Shown here piece by piece: positions 27,183 to 39,973 of a stretch of DNA of 64,000 nt. The stretch comes from Terfezia claveryi. Lineage: Eukaryota; Ascomycota; Pezizomycetes; Pezizales; Pezizaceae. The number at the start of each line of letters is the position of its first letter. The first letter of the stretch is position 1. The position numbers and the translations under genes were made by a program. The stretch lies in the NCBI GenBank assembly GCA_015179025.1, contig WHUX01000130.1, forward strand, positions 1 through 64,000, given 5' to 3'. The notes beneath the pieces were generated by a model. That model made no database searches. It was not told the DNA's origin and saw nothing but the letters and a program-made list of their open reading frames with translations.

Positions 27183-27786
27183 TATATCTGATTTCGTCGT
27201 CTGTCTGCAACCAAATGCAGCTGGTTATGTGATACGATCATCGAGTTACTTTTCTTCTTTAGCACCTTTCTGTGCTAATGGTATGGTGGCTGATGATCCT
27301 TATGATCTCCATTCGACTGACGGTTCTGTTGGCTCGGTAGCTCATGAGGCTGGTGAGGCTGGATGTCAGGATCCTGATGTTTCTTATGGTCCTGGTTTTT
27401 CTTCGTCTACTGGTTTAGAATCTAGTTCTAGTTCTTCCGGCAAGAGTGTCACGTTTCCTGATTGGTGTGTTGAGGTAGACGTTGGGGGTGCAGAGGTATT
27501 GGTAGAGATGTCTGGGCCTAAGGAAGGTTCTGATGGAGATAATTCTTTTCTGGAGGAAATGGCTGCAGTGGAGGCAGCGAGATTTGAGCCTTGGGATTGT
27601 GACGCTTGGTTATTTAGACCAATTATTCCTGGGACCTGGGGGGCCGGTTTTTCAATGGTGTACTGGATTTACAGGTACCGATGTAATGGTGGTTGTCAGG
27701 AGTACAAGATGAGTTGTCGATCTTATTGGGAAAAGTGTTGTGAACGAGGGTGGGATTGTTTAATGTGGGATACCACTACCCGTTAG
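27001..27786 (+). CDS. Antisense ORF over the leader and gag start of copy B
   Basis: A 261-codon open frame runs opposite to the element, from inside gag through its leader. Its last ~165 residues also form an open frame in E4 (33149-32622, minus), with only about eight amino-acid changes. The product would be Ser/Gly-rich in the middle (SSSTGLESSSSSSGKS) with a Cys/Trp-rich C-terminus (RCNGGCQEY, SCRSYWEKCCERGWDC). I recognise no family. It may be a real antisense gene of the element or a chance frame; conservation in only two copies does not decide it. Confidence 0.35.
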   Translation: MVPAPPGSPISISMGRFISPSVLGIINLVFLGVSSTNFLISSSNIVNRLDLLVFLLSSDAIISDFVVCLQPNAAGYVIRSSSYFSSLAPFCANGMVADDPYDLHSTDGSVGSVAHEAGEAGCQDPDVSYGPGFSSSTGLESSSSSSGKSVTFPDWCVEVDVGGAEVLVEMSGPKEGSDGDNSFLEEMAAVEAARFEPWDCDAWLFRPIIPGTWGAGFSMVYWIYRYRCNGGCQEYKMSCRSYWEKCCERGWDCLMWDTTTR

Positions 27787-28016
27787 AGCTCTGCTTAGCT
27801 TGCTTCTAAGTTTTTTGTTGATGTACTGCAGTTGAGAGTCTGATGTCTCATTTGTTGGATTTTTTTTTGTTGGCTAGCTAGTTAAATAACGATATCGATT
27901 TTATATGTACACTTGAGTGTCGAATTGTATACACTTGCGTGAGTATAATAAAGGTATCCGAAGGTTGATCAGGCCTTGGATTTAAGAGTAAAGATTAGGT
28001 AAGTAAGTTAAAAAAA

Positions 28017-28694
28017 TGTAATGAATAGTACTAGACAGTATTCATTTGGTACCGTTTATACAATCTATATCCATAGGCACAGACGTTTGTGTATTTCGGT
28101 TCTGCTGAGGTAAGACCTCAGAAGGGTAAGGAGATTACTATGTGGGATGTTCCCGAGGGAACAGTAATTAACTGGTGTAATCTATCTTATATGATTTGTG
28201 CTATCTAAGCTATATGATCTTAATCTGATCGGAATATAGGCTTGCTTGCTCTGTATGCTTGCTTGGTTGCTTCTTGTCTTTCTTGTGGATTCCAGAGGGA
28301 ATCCAGTGGCCTATTTATACTCCTCTGAGATCTGATGACTAAGGAAATAAATACAATAAAGGGTGGCACACCAGAAGGTAGTGTGCTGTACAAAGAGGGT
28401 TATGTGGCCATAGTAATGAGTCACACACCTTAAACAATGGTCATGTGGCCATAGTAATGAGTCACATGCCTTAAACAGAGGTTACGCGGCCATAATGAGG
28501 GTGTCTTCATATGGCAAGTGCCATGGAACTTCCCATGGCAAATTCCGCGTGCTATGGACGCTTATAAAGCAATAGGAGGTGGTAGAAGGCTAGTCCTTCA
28601 ACCGAGAGCTTAGTTACATAACATAGTAGTAATATAGGAAATACAAAAGTATATAATCAATTATATAAGCAATGAATTAACGTTCTCCATTACA
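28017..28694 (-). repeat. Copy B 5' LTR
   Basis: About 678 bp, beginning TGTAATGG at 28694. It carries two TGAGTCA sites (28417-28423, 28458-28464), where the E4 LTRs carry three. Confidence 0.88.
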
Positions 28695-28834
28695 CGGACA
28701 TACCCAGCTTGTCTATGCAATCTTACTGCATTCAGCCTATCTATACAATCTCTCTGCATCTAGCTTGTCCATACAATCTCACTACATTCAGCCTATTCAT
28801 GCAATCTAGCTATACCAGTAGATTATCATTCAAT
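28695..28834. repeat. 28-bp tandem repeat, about four units
   Basis: Units of the form CTTGTCYATRCAATCTYACT plus CATTCAGC repeat about four times between the end of copy B and the start of III-2. It is not part of either neighbour as seen elsewhere in the window. Confidence 0.7.
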
Positions 28835-31682
28835 AAACCTCTCACCAAAAAACCCACAGAAAAAAAGTGATGAGTAGAAGGATAAAAGGTACTATATCTT
28901 CACTCATAAAATACTGGATATAGGTACAAACCTCAGACATCTCTTTCATTACATAGCTTATTAGAGAACTTCTTTTGGTACTCTCTAAGCTTCTCTAGAT
29001 AGTTATTCAACTTGTCAAAGCTTTTGCAAGAATCTTCAAACTCTATATATCCTACCTAATATACTCTATACTTGACCACTTCTCTATTTTTGTGGGAGTC
29101 TATAATGGATTAGACTTCAAAGATATCTGGTTCATTCTTATCTATATCTTGTAGCTCATCTTGTCATCTAAATAGCTTAAGGAAGGTGACATAAACAATG
29201 TTATACTATTTTGTACCTTATGGAACTTCAAGCCTACATATATAAGAACCAACAGCTTCAATGACCTTATAGGGCCCTATCTACTTGCTAGTAAAAGAGC
29301 TGTTGTTTCTAGCTCATATCTGTAGGTTCCAGTAGTCAACCAATACCCAATTATCAATAGTAAACCTTTATGCCTTTTCAAGGTATATAGCACTTCTTTT
29401 GTGATTGATTTACTTAAGAGTATCATGAATTTGGTTATATATTGTTGTTATTCAGTCTAGCCATTCTTCTACAATAGGAGAGGAGAATTCATAGTCATTT
29501 GAAAGGTAGATAGTGTAAGGGTCAAAGCTATATAGACTTTGGTAAGGGGAGTATTTGTAAGTAGAGTGGGTAGCAGTATTATAGGCAAACTCGGCTAAGA
29601 GTAGCCATCATTTCTAATGAGCTTACCTACTGTAACAGTAGATATAGAGGTACTACTTAAGTATTTGGACTGCTCATTTAGCAAGTCTATCAGTCTGAGG
29701 GTAATAGGCAGTGGAGAGGTAGAGAGTTATATTGAGCTTTTGGTTAAGCTTTTTAAGGAATCTAGAAGGGAATTATAGACCACAGTCGAAGGTAATGTAT
29801 TAGAGAAGGCCATAAAGTCTCTATATTTAATTAATATAGGTATTAGCAATATTGGATGCTGTCCAGGTAGTCTTTACCAGAATATAGTATTGTACTTTTA
29901 TAAACCAGTCTATGATAACAAGTATGGTATTGAAACCTTCTGACTCTAGTAGCTTACTTATGAAGTCTATAGCTATTTCCTCAAATGGTCATTCTCTAGT
30001 TGGCATTAGTACTAACTTCATTTACCTGCTATGCCTATTTGCCTTTGCTTTCTGATACTTAGTATATCTTGCCACATAGTTCACAATATCTTTCTGCTAC
30101 TTATCCTATATAAAGTTCCTTAATACTAGCTCTTGAGTATGATGTCTTCTCTAATATTCTGCTACTTAACTATTATAGTGCTGCCTTAATACTTCCAACT
30201 TAAACTTGGGGAGTACTACCTATAGTTTATCCTTTTTCTACCATCCTACTATATTTATTCCTTCCACTTCAATATCTTCAGCTTCCTTTTTATACTCTTC
30301 CCTAAGTACTATTAGTTGTCTGTCTTTAAAAGATCTAGCATCCATGCCAAATTTCTCTTCTCCTAAATATCTAAATAGGCTATTAGGCTTACCTATCTTT
30401 GAACCAGGTCAATAGTAAATGTTATAGATCAACTCAAATATGTGGAGGTACTAGGTAGCTTAATGGGAGTTAAGCTTCTACTTTGTATTAAAATATTGTA
30501 ATCCTTAATAGTTTATATAGACATTTACTAGAATACTAACCAACTAGTCTCGCCACTTCTAAAAGCAATCCACAATTGCAAACAATTCTTTATCATGGAT
30601 GGGCCAGTTGTGTTGAGCCACAGAAAGGGTTTTCACATAGTATTTAATAGAATAAAGCTACTTTCCTCTATTAACAATATAATATTGAGAGAAGATACTA
30701 GCAATAGCTTAGTTACTAGTATTAGTCTCTATAATTATCTCAAGTTGTCTATCAAATTGTATAAGGATGAGGGTAGTGAGAAATCATTCACAGAGGTCAT
30801 CAAAGGCTTACTATTGTTCTTATCCCAAACTGAAAGGAATATCCTTTGTCAAGTCAATTAAAAAGTATACTTTCACACTATAGTTGGCAATAAATCAATT
30901 GTAGTAATTAGCAAAGCCTAAGAATACTTAGACCTTCTTCTTCTTAGTAGGAATAGACTACTTGGATATAGTTTCGAGCTTGGAAGGATCTATTTAGACA
31001 TGTTGACTATTGATAATATAACTAAGGAATAAAGTCTCCTAGATATAGAACTCAAACTTTATGAGGTTAACTACTAACCTATATTATATATATTGCTGAA
31101 AAACTTTTTCAACTATTTGTTGATATTCTTCTTCCATCTCACCTATGTAGATAAGTATGTTGTCCAAGTACTAGATATATTCTTTTAAATTCTTGAAGAT
31201 CCTATCCATTATTTCTTGAAAGGTAGTAAGTGCATTAGTCAACCCAAATAGTATTACGATATACTCGAATAGTCCTTTTTTTGTTCTAAATGCTATCTTC
31301 TATTCATCTCCTAGTGTGATTCTAATGAGATTATACCTATTTTTGAGGTCCAATTGGGTAAACTATTTTCCTCTATAAGTTCTATTGGGTAACTCTAAGA
31401 TAAGAGGAAGCAGGTATTAGTTTGGAATAGTAAGGTAGTTAAGGGCTTGGTAGTCAATATAGAGCCTTAAGGATCTGTCTTTATTTCAAACAAATAGGAT
31501 GAGAGTACCAGTGGAAGAGTATGAGCATTGGACTTTAGTTATAGAAAAATTCTCATTAAGGTACTTCTAAAGTGCTTTGTCCTCCTTCCATATAGTCTTA
31601 TAGATAACCCTAAATAGTATCTTTGCATTTGGGTCTTAGAAGGGGATTTCATAGTCTTATAGCTTATATTCAAGGAGTCTAG
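28835..31682 (-). mobile_element. Family III copy III-2, part 1: chromodomain to RT remnants
   Basis: Colinear with 11797-13210 plus 19576-21000 but without the E2 insertion, so it shows the undisturbed arrangement. In element order the minus strand holds RT remnants at about 31600-31000, RNase H remnants to about 30400, integrase remnants near 30100-29850 and chromodomain remnants near 29150-29000. It is heavily mutated and AT-rich, with no usable frame. E4 interrupts it at 31683; it resumes at 40698. Confidence 0.75.
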
Positions 31683-32396
31683 TGTAATGGAAAATGTTAT
31701 CTCATTGCTTATATAATTGATTATATACTTTTGTATTTCCTATATTACTACTATATTATATAACTAAGCCTCTCGGTTGAAGGACTAGCCTTCTACCACC
31801 TCCTATTGCTTTATAAGCGTCCATAGCACGCGGAATTTGCCATGGGAAGTTCCATGGCACTTGCCATATGAAGACACCCTTATTAGGCTGCGTGACCTCT
31901 GTTTAAGGCGTGTGACTCACTATATGGCCACATGACCATTGTTAAGGCGTGTGACTCATTACTATGGCCACATGACCATCGTTTAAGGCGTGTGACTCAT
32001 TACATGGCCACATGACCCCTTTTGTACAGCGCACCACCTTCTGGTGTGCCACCCTTTATTGTATTTATTTCCTTAGTCATCAGATCTCAGAGGAGTATAA
32101 ATAGGCCGCTGGATTCCCTCTGGAATCCACAGAAGAAAGACAAGAAGCAACAAGCAAGCCTCAGAGCAAGCAAGCCTATATTCCGATCAGATCAAGATCA
32201 TATAGCTTAGATAGCACAAATCATATAAGATAGATTACACCAGTTAATTACTGTTCCCTCGGGAACGTCCACATAGTAATCTCCCTACCCTTCTGAGGTC
32301 TTACCTCAGCAGAACCGAAATACACAAACGTCCGTACCTACGGATATAGATTGTATAACGGTACCGAATGAATACTATCTAGTACTATTCATTACA
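31683..32396 (+). repeat. E4 5' LTR
   Basis: Contains a ~40-bp tandem repeat with three TGACTCA sites (31913-31919, 31952-31958, 31993-31999) and a TATAAATA box at 32096-32103. I could not identify a tRNA-type or self-priming primer-binding site after the LTR. Confidence 0.93.
31905..32016 (+). promoter_or_regulatory. Tandem TGACTCA-bearing repeat in E4 U3
   Basis: Three units of about 40 bp (AAGGCGTGTGACTCAYTA then TGGCCACATGACC) lie 100-180 bp upstream of the TATAAATA box. TGACTCA is the consensus for Gcn4/Cpc1 and AP-1-type bZIP factors. The position is that of an upstream activating region. Confidence 0.6.
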
Positions 32397-32621
32397 TTTT
32401 TTTTAACTCACTTACCTAATCTTTACTCTTAAATCCAAGGCCTGATCAACCTTCGGATACCTTTATTACACTCACGCAAGTGTATACAATTCGATACCAA
32501 GTGCACATATAAAATCGATATCGTTATTCAACTAGCTAGCCAACAAAATCCAACAAACGAGACATCAGACTCTCAACTGCAGTACATCAACAAAAGACTT
32601 AGAAGCAAGCTAAGCAGAGCT

Positions 32622-33149
32622 CTAACGGGCAGTGGTATCCCATATTAAACAATCCCACCCTCGTTCACAACACTTTTCCCAATAAGATCGACAACTCATC
32701 TTGCACTCCTGGCAACCGCCATTACATCTGTACCTGTAAATCCAGTACACCATTGAAAAACCGGCCCCCCAGGTCCCAGGAATAATTGGTCTAAACAACC
32801 AAGTGTCACAATCCCAAGGCTCAAATCTCGCTGCCTCCACTGCAGCCATTTCCTCCAGAAAAGAATTACCTCCATCAGAACCTTCCTTAGGCCCAGACAT
32901 CTCTACCAATACCTCTGTGCCCCCAACGTCTACCTCAACACACCAATCAGAAAACGTGACACTCTTGCCGGAAGAACTAGAACTAGATTCTAGACCAGTA
33001 GACGAAGAAAAACCAGGACCATAAGAAACATCAGGATCCTGACATCCAGCCTCACCAGCCTCGTGAGCCACCGAGCCAACAGAACCGTCAGTCGAACGGA
33101 GATCATAAGGATCATCAGCCACCACACCATCAGCACAGAAAGGTGCCAA
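32622..33149 (-). CDS. Antisense ORF in the E4 leader
   Basis: A 175-codon open frame antisense to E4, lying between the 5' LTR and gag. It is homologous to the C-terminal two-thirds of the antisense ORF of copy B, and the rest of that ORF is frame-shifted here. The Cys/Trp-rich C-terminus (GWDCLIWDTTAR) is retained. The sense strand of the same stretch is full of stops, so it is not gag. Function unknown. Confidence 0.35.
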   Translation of the reverse strand: MAPFCADGVVADDPYDLRSTDGSVGSVAHEAGEAGCQDPDVSYGPGFSSSTGLESSSSSSGKSVTFSDWCVEVDVGGTEVLVEMSGPKEGSDGGNSFLEEMAAVEAARFEPWDCDTWLFRPIIPGTWGAGFSMVYWIYRYRCNGGCQECKMSCRSYWEKCCERGWDCLIWDTTAR

Positions 33150-33224
33150 AGAAGAAAAGTAACTCGACGATCGTATGCATAACCAGCTGCATTTGGTTGC
33201 GGACAGATGACGAAATCAGACATA

Positions 33225-34793
33225 ATGGCGTCTGAACTTAGTAAGAAGACTAAGAGGTCGAGACGGTTAACTATGTTACCCGAAGATATTAAGAAATTAG
33301 TAGAAGAAACTCCCAGAAAGACCAGATTTATAGTTCCTAACACAGAAGGGGAAATAAATCTGCCTATGGATATAGAATTAGGAGAACCAGGTGGAGCAGG
33401 AACCAAACTATATTTTAGTATGGCTTTACCTCTCGCACCAGAAGAATTTTGGAACAGACATCTTCCAACAATTGAGGAGATTTTGAAATATACTCGCTCA
33501 ATGGGACATGCCCAACAGTATCATCCTGATGATACTCGACTCTTAATGGAAGCCGTAGCAAAACACTACTTATGGCTAACACCTTACCCATTCAAAGAAG
33601 AAGACTTAGAAATGAACGCATTTTTAAGTAAAGAATTAAGGAAACCTGTTGTTCCACTTTTAAGGAAACCGAATTGGGTAATAAATAACTGGGAAGAAAT
33701 AATGGCATTCATGATGAGCGGCACTCATCTAGAAGAATCAGCACATACCGCGGAGGATTTTTTCAATCCTAGCAAAGAACTTCCAGGAGCGTTCCTGAGA
33801 ACACCGAAAGATCAATCGAAAGGCAAAGGTCGAGCACCTGAGACACCAGAAAGGAGGACTGGGTCAGCCAAAGAACCAGACGACAAAGACCAACCACCAG
33901 AAGATATAGAATTACCAGAAGACGATGATGATCTAGATACAGGACTAGACCAACAGAGCAGAAAACACAAGGAGGAGGACGAGACCCGATGATAGCGGAG
34001 ATGATAGCTCGGACTCTGATAAGGCATCGTCAGTTGCAAGTCAAACTCTTAAAAGAAAACCCAAACAAGGAAAATCAGTTGAACACCACAATGGGAATCT
34101 ACAACAGGAATGGTTACAATGGGTAACCATAAAGCAACGAATGCTTTAAAAGGAATAAAGATTGATATACCAGAAAAATTAAGAGGAGAAGACAAAAAAT
34201 GGCAAGACTCACAATATTTTGACTCTTGGGCCACAGCAATGCAACGTTGGTTTGTTCTCAAAAGAATAGATTTGGAAGGCGCTTCAGCTTTGGAAATTGT
34301 TGGATTCAGAATGGAAGGAAGCGCACTTACTACTTATAATCAATTCCTAAGAGAAAAAGGAAAGAATGCAACATTCTTTGGATTCATACTAGCGCTAAGG
34401 GATTTTCTGATACCCTCTACTAGTAAGGACATTTTGTGGAAACGATGGGAGACAGCCACACCATACAAGGACGGACGTCACATGGGAATCAAACAGTTTG
34501 CCAACTGGCTTACTGAAATGCAAATCAAATTGATTGACAAGGATGGCAAACAATCAATATCGCAGGAAGTAAAAAGAAGAAAGTTTCTTAATCACCTGCC
34601 GCCATATATGTCAGCTACATTAATTCCTTTAATCAAAGAAGAATGGTCATATGATCAGCTCGTGCATCAAGCGGAGTCATATGAAGCTTCCAAAAAGGAT
34701 ATTGCCCCACCATCCACAACAAATACATCCCGACGACAACACCCTCGGAATGAAAATCGAAGTCACGGTCCACGCAGGGACCAGAATAAATGA
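33225..34793 (+). pseudogene. gag: E4 gag with one frame break
   Basis: Starts MASELSKKTKRSRR at 33225 (an upstream in-frame ATG is at 33207). The frame runs to about 33950, where one base is missing relative to copy B. It continues in another frame from about 33990, through the 34110-34793 segment with the gag-type core (YFDSWATAMQRWF, LALRDFLIPSTS). An acidic stretch (LPEDDDDLD) precedes the break. The end is Arg/His/Asn-rich. Structural protein of the particle; this copy is broken. Confidence 0.82.
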
Positions 34794-37700
34794 CAAAAAA
34801 CAGGATTTAATCCTAGCAGCAATCCCAACACCAAACCCAACACAGAAAATCGGAAGGACTCAGATTGGGACACCATCACAAAAAAATTGGATCAGAAGAC
34901 GAAGATGCAATTAATTAAAGACAAGAAATGTCTATGGTGTTGGAACCCTGGACACTCCTACAAGGACTGTAGGAAACGAAAAAATAAGGTACCCATGCGT
35001 ACAGCCACACAAGATTTAGCTATGCCGATAGCCACCAAGGATAAAAACAACAAGGATAAAATCAAGGAACGACCCTTGTCAAGACAGGTACCAGATTTTA
35101 GCAAGGTATTCGTTAAAGCTAACGAACACCCCGCACTAGCATTAATTGATCTCCAAACGAAGGGAGGCGACTTAATCAATTCTCAATTTGTACACCTATA
35201 CAAAATACCGACTAGAAGTATCGAGAAGAAATCATTAAGTACTGCAATTAAAGGCTCAAAGGAACATAGACAAAGCTTGTACTATCAAACTTGATTGGAT
35301 AGGTTATGTAGAAGAACGAACGTTCTATGTAGCTCATTTGACTGGATGGGACATGATACTAGGAGAACCGCTCTCAGCAAGGTGCGAGCAATAATTCCTG
35401 CCCATCAGGAACCAGTTACTATCCAACCGGAAAACATTCCACGATTCCAGCTAAGTGTATGGAAGGGATCTAGAACTATGGCGAATGGTATAAGATCAGC
35501 GTATACCAGGTCAGCTGTGAATCAGTCACAGATTATAGTGAACCGGATAATTGGGAAAATATTAGTGACGCAGACGAAACTGATTCAGAAAGAGAACTCG
35601 TGACAGCTGTTTCTACGGTACAGAAACAATTCAACCCTATAACGGAGTTTCCCTTATTATTTCCCAAGACAATTCCACGGGAATTACCGCCACTAAGGAA
35701 AATTAATCACTCTATCAAACCAAAAGCAGGAGCTACTTGGATACCAAAATGGCGACCCTCAGGACATCGATTTAGACAACAAATCCATGACAAATTAGTC
35801 GAAGAAGAAGCGTCAGGTCGCATATATAGAGTAGAAAATGACACAAATGCTGTAGTCATGTTCACTATCCCTAAACGAGATAAACCGGAAGAAGCCCGAC
35901 ATGTCAATGACTGTCGAGACTGCAATTTAGCCGTCGAACCGGATACACCCCATTGCCAGATATTAATGAAGCAATTGAACTAGTAGCGGAGAATCCCATT
36001 TGGACTAAGGTCGACTTAGCTGACGGATTTTTTAATATCAGGAACGATGAAGAATCTGAGCAACACTCTACCTTTTTATGTCACATGGGATATTTCAGAA
36101 GTAGAGTTATGCAACAAGGGGATCGTAACGCACCTGCTACCATGGTTCGCGTTATGCATGAAATTTTTAAGGACATGGTCTATAAAAATTTAATCATCTA
36201 TATTGATGATATTATTATATTCTCTAAAACGTATGAAGAACATGTAGAATTATTGAAGAAAGTACTTCAACGTCTACAGGACGAGAAATTTTATCTCAAA
36301 GAAAGCAAATGCCAGTTCTTTACTCCAAGATTGGAAATCTTAGGACACGTTTTGACATCAGATGGATTACATGTAGACCCGAAGAAGAGGACTACTATAT
36401 TAACATTTCCAACTCCTACAAGAAAAAAGGATCTTAGAGGATTCCTTGGAATCGTTAATTATCTCAGCAGATTTATTCCTGACTTGGCATCGTATGCAAG
36501 CACCCTGTCAGAACTGCAAGGAGAAACAAAGAAATGGGAATGGACAGATACTCATAACGCAGCGTTTGAAAAACTCAAGGAACTCGTGAATTCCCCACAT
36601 TTTTAAAACCCTGGAATAATGAATCTACTGAACCCAAATATTTAGTCTGTGATGCTAGTGATGTAGGACTAGGATCTTGGATAGGTCAAGGACCGTTGAC
36701 GCATATCAGACCATCATGCTTCCACTCTAGAAAATTTAATCCAGCACAACTCAATTATCCTACCTTTCAAAAGGAATTATTAGCGATTATTGACTCATTA
36801 AATTTTTTGAAGCACAATTGAGAGGTCACAAGTTCACTATCCTTACGACCACAAACCGTTAGTAACCTTCCATACTCAAACGCCTGCAAGTCAAAAATTG
36901 AGGCGATGGCAAGATTACCTAATGGAATTTGATACAGACATACAGCATACGCAGGAAAGGAAAATTTGATAGCAGACGCTCTATCAAGAAAGCATAAATA
37001 CTTGGACACTCCCACCACCGAGGACGATTATATTTCCAACAGCATCGATCCTCCTAACCATACCTACAACCGCAACATCTCTACCAACGCTTTAAGAACT
37101 TTCACTCACCAGAAACCTCTACTCAGAACAATATGGTTTCTCGCGGAGCTATCAATTTCAAGCATGTCGACTGCGACTTCAACAAATGTCGTGGAAGAGC
37201 CGAAGAACTTGGACACCATATCTTCTGTCCATACTTCGAGGGCATCAGGATGAAGAAAGCGAATATGACATGATGAAGGAAGAAGAGTCCTCAGACGACG
37301 AGACTCTATCTACTATACCAGAAGAAGTTTTCAGCGGGTATGATCGTGTACCCAATATAAACAAGAACAAACCCTTAACAGTTCTTGGACTAAGATATAG
37401 GCCTCCATCTTCTGAAAACGCACAACAAAATACCCTCGCTCCTGAAGAAGCGAAAGAAATTGCTATCGACCTGGCTCATAGCAATTGGCAACAACACAAA
37501 AGGATCACTGGTCCTTTTGCCGCGATTTTTACTGTCCAGTTCATGGCAGCTCCCACGCCATGAACAACCGCATGTTCACCGTCGAAACATGTGCAATCTG
37601 CAACCACCACGGACATGGCAGTTTGAACTGTGACCTGACAGCCTCAGTTCTTAAGAAGGAGAAGGAATTCCTTACGACTCGTATTGCGCATATCCTAGCC

Positions 37701-39945
37701 GCAAATGAGCCTCAAAAGGAACTAGCACCAGTACAACAAACACCAGCTCTCAGCCGTGAAGAAGCTATCCAGGAAATCGGAGAATGGGCAAAAAGATGGA
37801 TTGCCAACAAGCCGACACAACCCACTCTCCAACCCAGCATTCAGTTCAGTAACCTACCGAACAAATGAGCAACCGACAAATGGAACAGGAGATCATGGAT
37901 ACTCCTGTTGCCCACAACAACCATGGAATGCACCTCAACAACCAGCTGCAACCGCTAGCAGTAGTAACGCAATTCCAATCAACACCGCCGCCGTCACCAC
38001 TCATTCTAAAAAGCGAGTAGCCATTGACGAAGATCTACCCTCTTTCATTCAAGACACCAAGACCTCCAGACAGCGTTGTGATTTCTGTAAGTTCTCAGGA
38101 CATAATGCTTCTACATGCAAGGAGAAGAAACCCACCATCAATGACTTCAATACAAGGATCGAACCGACCCTCAACAAGCTCATTGAAGAGAAACACATCA
38201 GCGACGGATTGAAGACGACAAGGACTACTTCATCACACACTGGCTTGACCAAGGAACAGGTATGAAAGCCGCATATCAATCGTGCATGAGAGTATGTCCT
38301 ATCTGGAAGAACTATTATGATACCTTTGTGAATCGTAAGGATCATAGAAGAAAAGACGGATTTTTGTATGTCAAGAACCGACAAGGACAATGGAGACTAG
38401 TCTTGCCCTCTACCTTTAACATCGAAGGTAAGAACTATCTCGAATTGGTTATTAAAGATGCACATGAAGCAACCGCTCATGGTGGCATTGAAAAAATGAT
38501 GAAATATCTTACTGACCGATATGATTGCCAGTCCTTTGCAGAACCAACTAAGGACTATATCAGAAGTTGTGATACTTGTCAACGGACAAAGTATTCCAAC
38601 AAGGCGCCACTTGGACTCGTAACCCCATTACATGTACCAGCAGGCCATGGACTGACATATCGATAGATTTTCTTAAAGTAGCACCTGTGTTTACTAAGTG
38701 TTCAATTTTGTACCCGAATATTCCTGTTGAAGAAGATCATGTAGTTTGTATTTCACGACTTTGGACGATTGTCGATAGACAATCAGGATTAAGTTTCTTA
38801 TTCCTGTCTCAGATAATTTCACAGCAGAACAATGTACTGCTACCTTTGATACTCATGTAGTCCCAACTATGGGATACCCTTTCTGTATTGTTTTTGACCG
38901 CGACACTCTTTTTATGTCAATGTACTTTCAAGATTGGGCTAGGAATGAAGGAATCAAGTTGGAACCGTCCACCGCATATCATCCACGTGCAGACGGACAA
39001 TCGGAAATTGTGAACAAAGAAATTCTACAAGTAGCAAGAGCCTGTAAAATCGAAGGATTTGATTGGCTACAGAAACTACCAGAGATACAGTTGAAACTTA
39101 ACTCTAGGTATAATGCCGCTAGACAGAATAGTCCTTTTTCCACACTATTTGGATTTAATGCACATCTTGGCGTATCGATACTTCCATACCCCATTAATGC
39201 ATATGTACCCGCAAATGAACGTCATGAGGTAACATCTAAAAACCTATATGACACCAAGAAGACTCAAGCATCTCAAGCGAACAAACGACTACCCAATATA
39301 GCCAAATTTTCAGTCGGACAACAAGTTATGCTTTCCTCAGAAAATATCAACCTATCGAATGTCTCACCCAAGCTCAAACCAAAATGGCTAGGCCCATTTC
39401 CCATTATTTCTAGTAATCGGAAACGTAATAACTATAGCCTAGACCTATCCAGTCAACCTGACCTCCACCTCATATATAATACTTTTCATATCAGCAAACT
39501 CAAACCTTACTATAAAAACGATCCTACCCAGTTCCCTCACAGACAATCTCAGGAACCAGGACCAATTCAAGATGATCGTTATGAAGTTGAAAAGGTATTA
39601 GAATTCAGAACAGCTCCTCGAACTGGAGAAAGACAATATAAGGTCAGATGGCTAGGATACACTCCTAAATATGATTCCTGGGTAAACGCCAAGGATATCA
39701 CCACCGAAATTCTTCAAGACTTCTGGATGACCGGAAGTATGGAAGACACATTCAAGAGACGTCGAAGGACTAAAGGAAAACAAGGACCACGAACCAGAGA
39801 TGAGACTCGAGCTCTCATCCAACAAGAACGAGATAGAATCATGAGTCAAGGAAACACTAAGGATATTCATGTTAATGCTAATGTATTAACAATGCATCAA
39901 ATCTTAGGACGTATGGAAACCAATATGGTAGAGCGAAGGAAGTAA
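34794..39945 (+). pseudogene. pol: E4 pol: zinc knuckle, protease, RT, RNase H, zinc insert, integrase, chromodomain
   Basis: A knuckle CLWCWNPGHSYKDC lies near 34935, followed by a protease-like stretch (ALALIDLQTKGGD). RT spans about 35640-36430, with TKVDLADGFFNI and the catalytic YIDDIIIFS. RNase H is about 36600-37010 (LVCDASDVGLG, IADALSRK). An insert with further zinc motifs is at about 37130-38260. Integrase follows: zinc domain (HEATAHGG, CDTCQR) near 38460-38590, then the core with SIDFL, VFDRDTLFMS and DGQSEIVNKE (DDE residues present). A GPY/F-like module lies near 39380 and the chromodomain (YEVEKVLEFRTAP, YKVRWLGY) at about 39580-39720. It is broken by several single-base shifts. 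Confidence 0.88.
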
Positions 39946-39973
39946 GGATAGGAAATCCTTCTATGTGGGGAAG

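Larger units (their letters stand above)
25574..28694 (-). mobile_element. Copy B: truncated minus-strand relative of E4 (5' LTR, leader, gag)
   Basis: On the minus strand: an LTR at 28694-28017 beginning TGTAATGG, an ~830-bp leader, then gag from 27182 down to the left break near 25574. Sequence and order match 31683-34815 of E4. Pol and the other LTR are absent. The left end abuts E3 inside its integrase, implying a deletion or rearrangement between two elements. Confidence 0.9.

Noticed and set aside
28695..28834. Short regularly repeated units, considered as CRISPR
   Set aside because: Units are contiguous tandem copies without unique spacers, in a eukaryotic repeat region.
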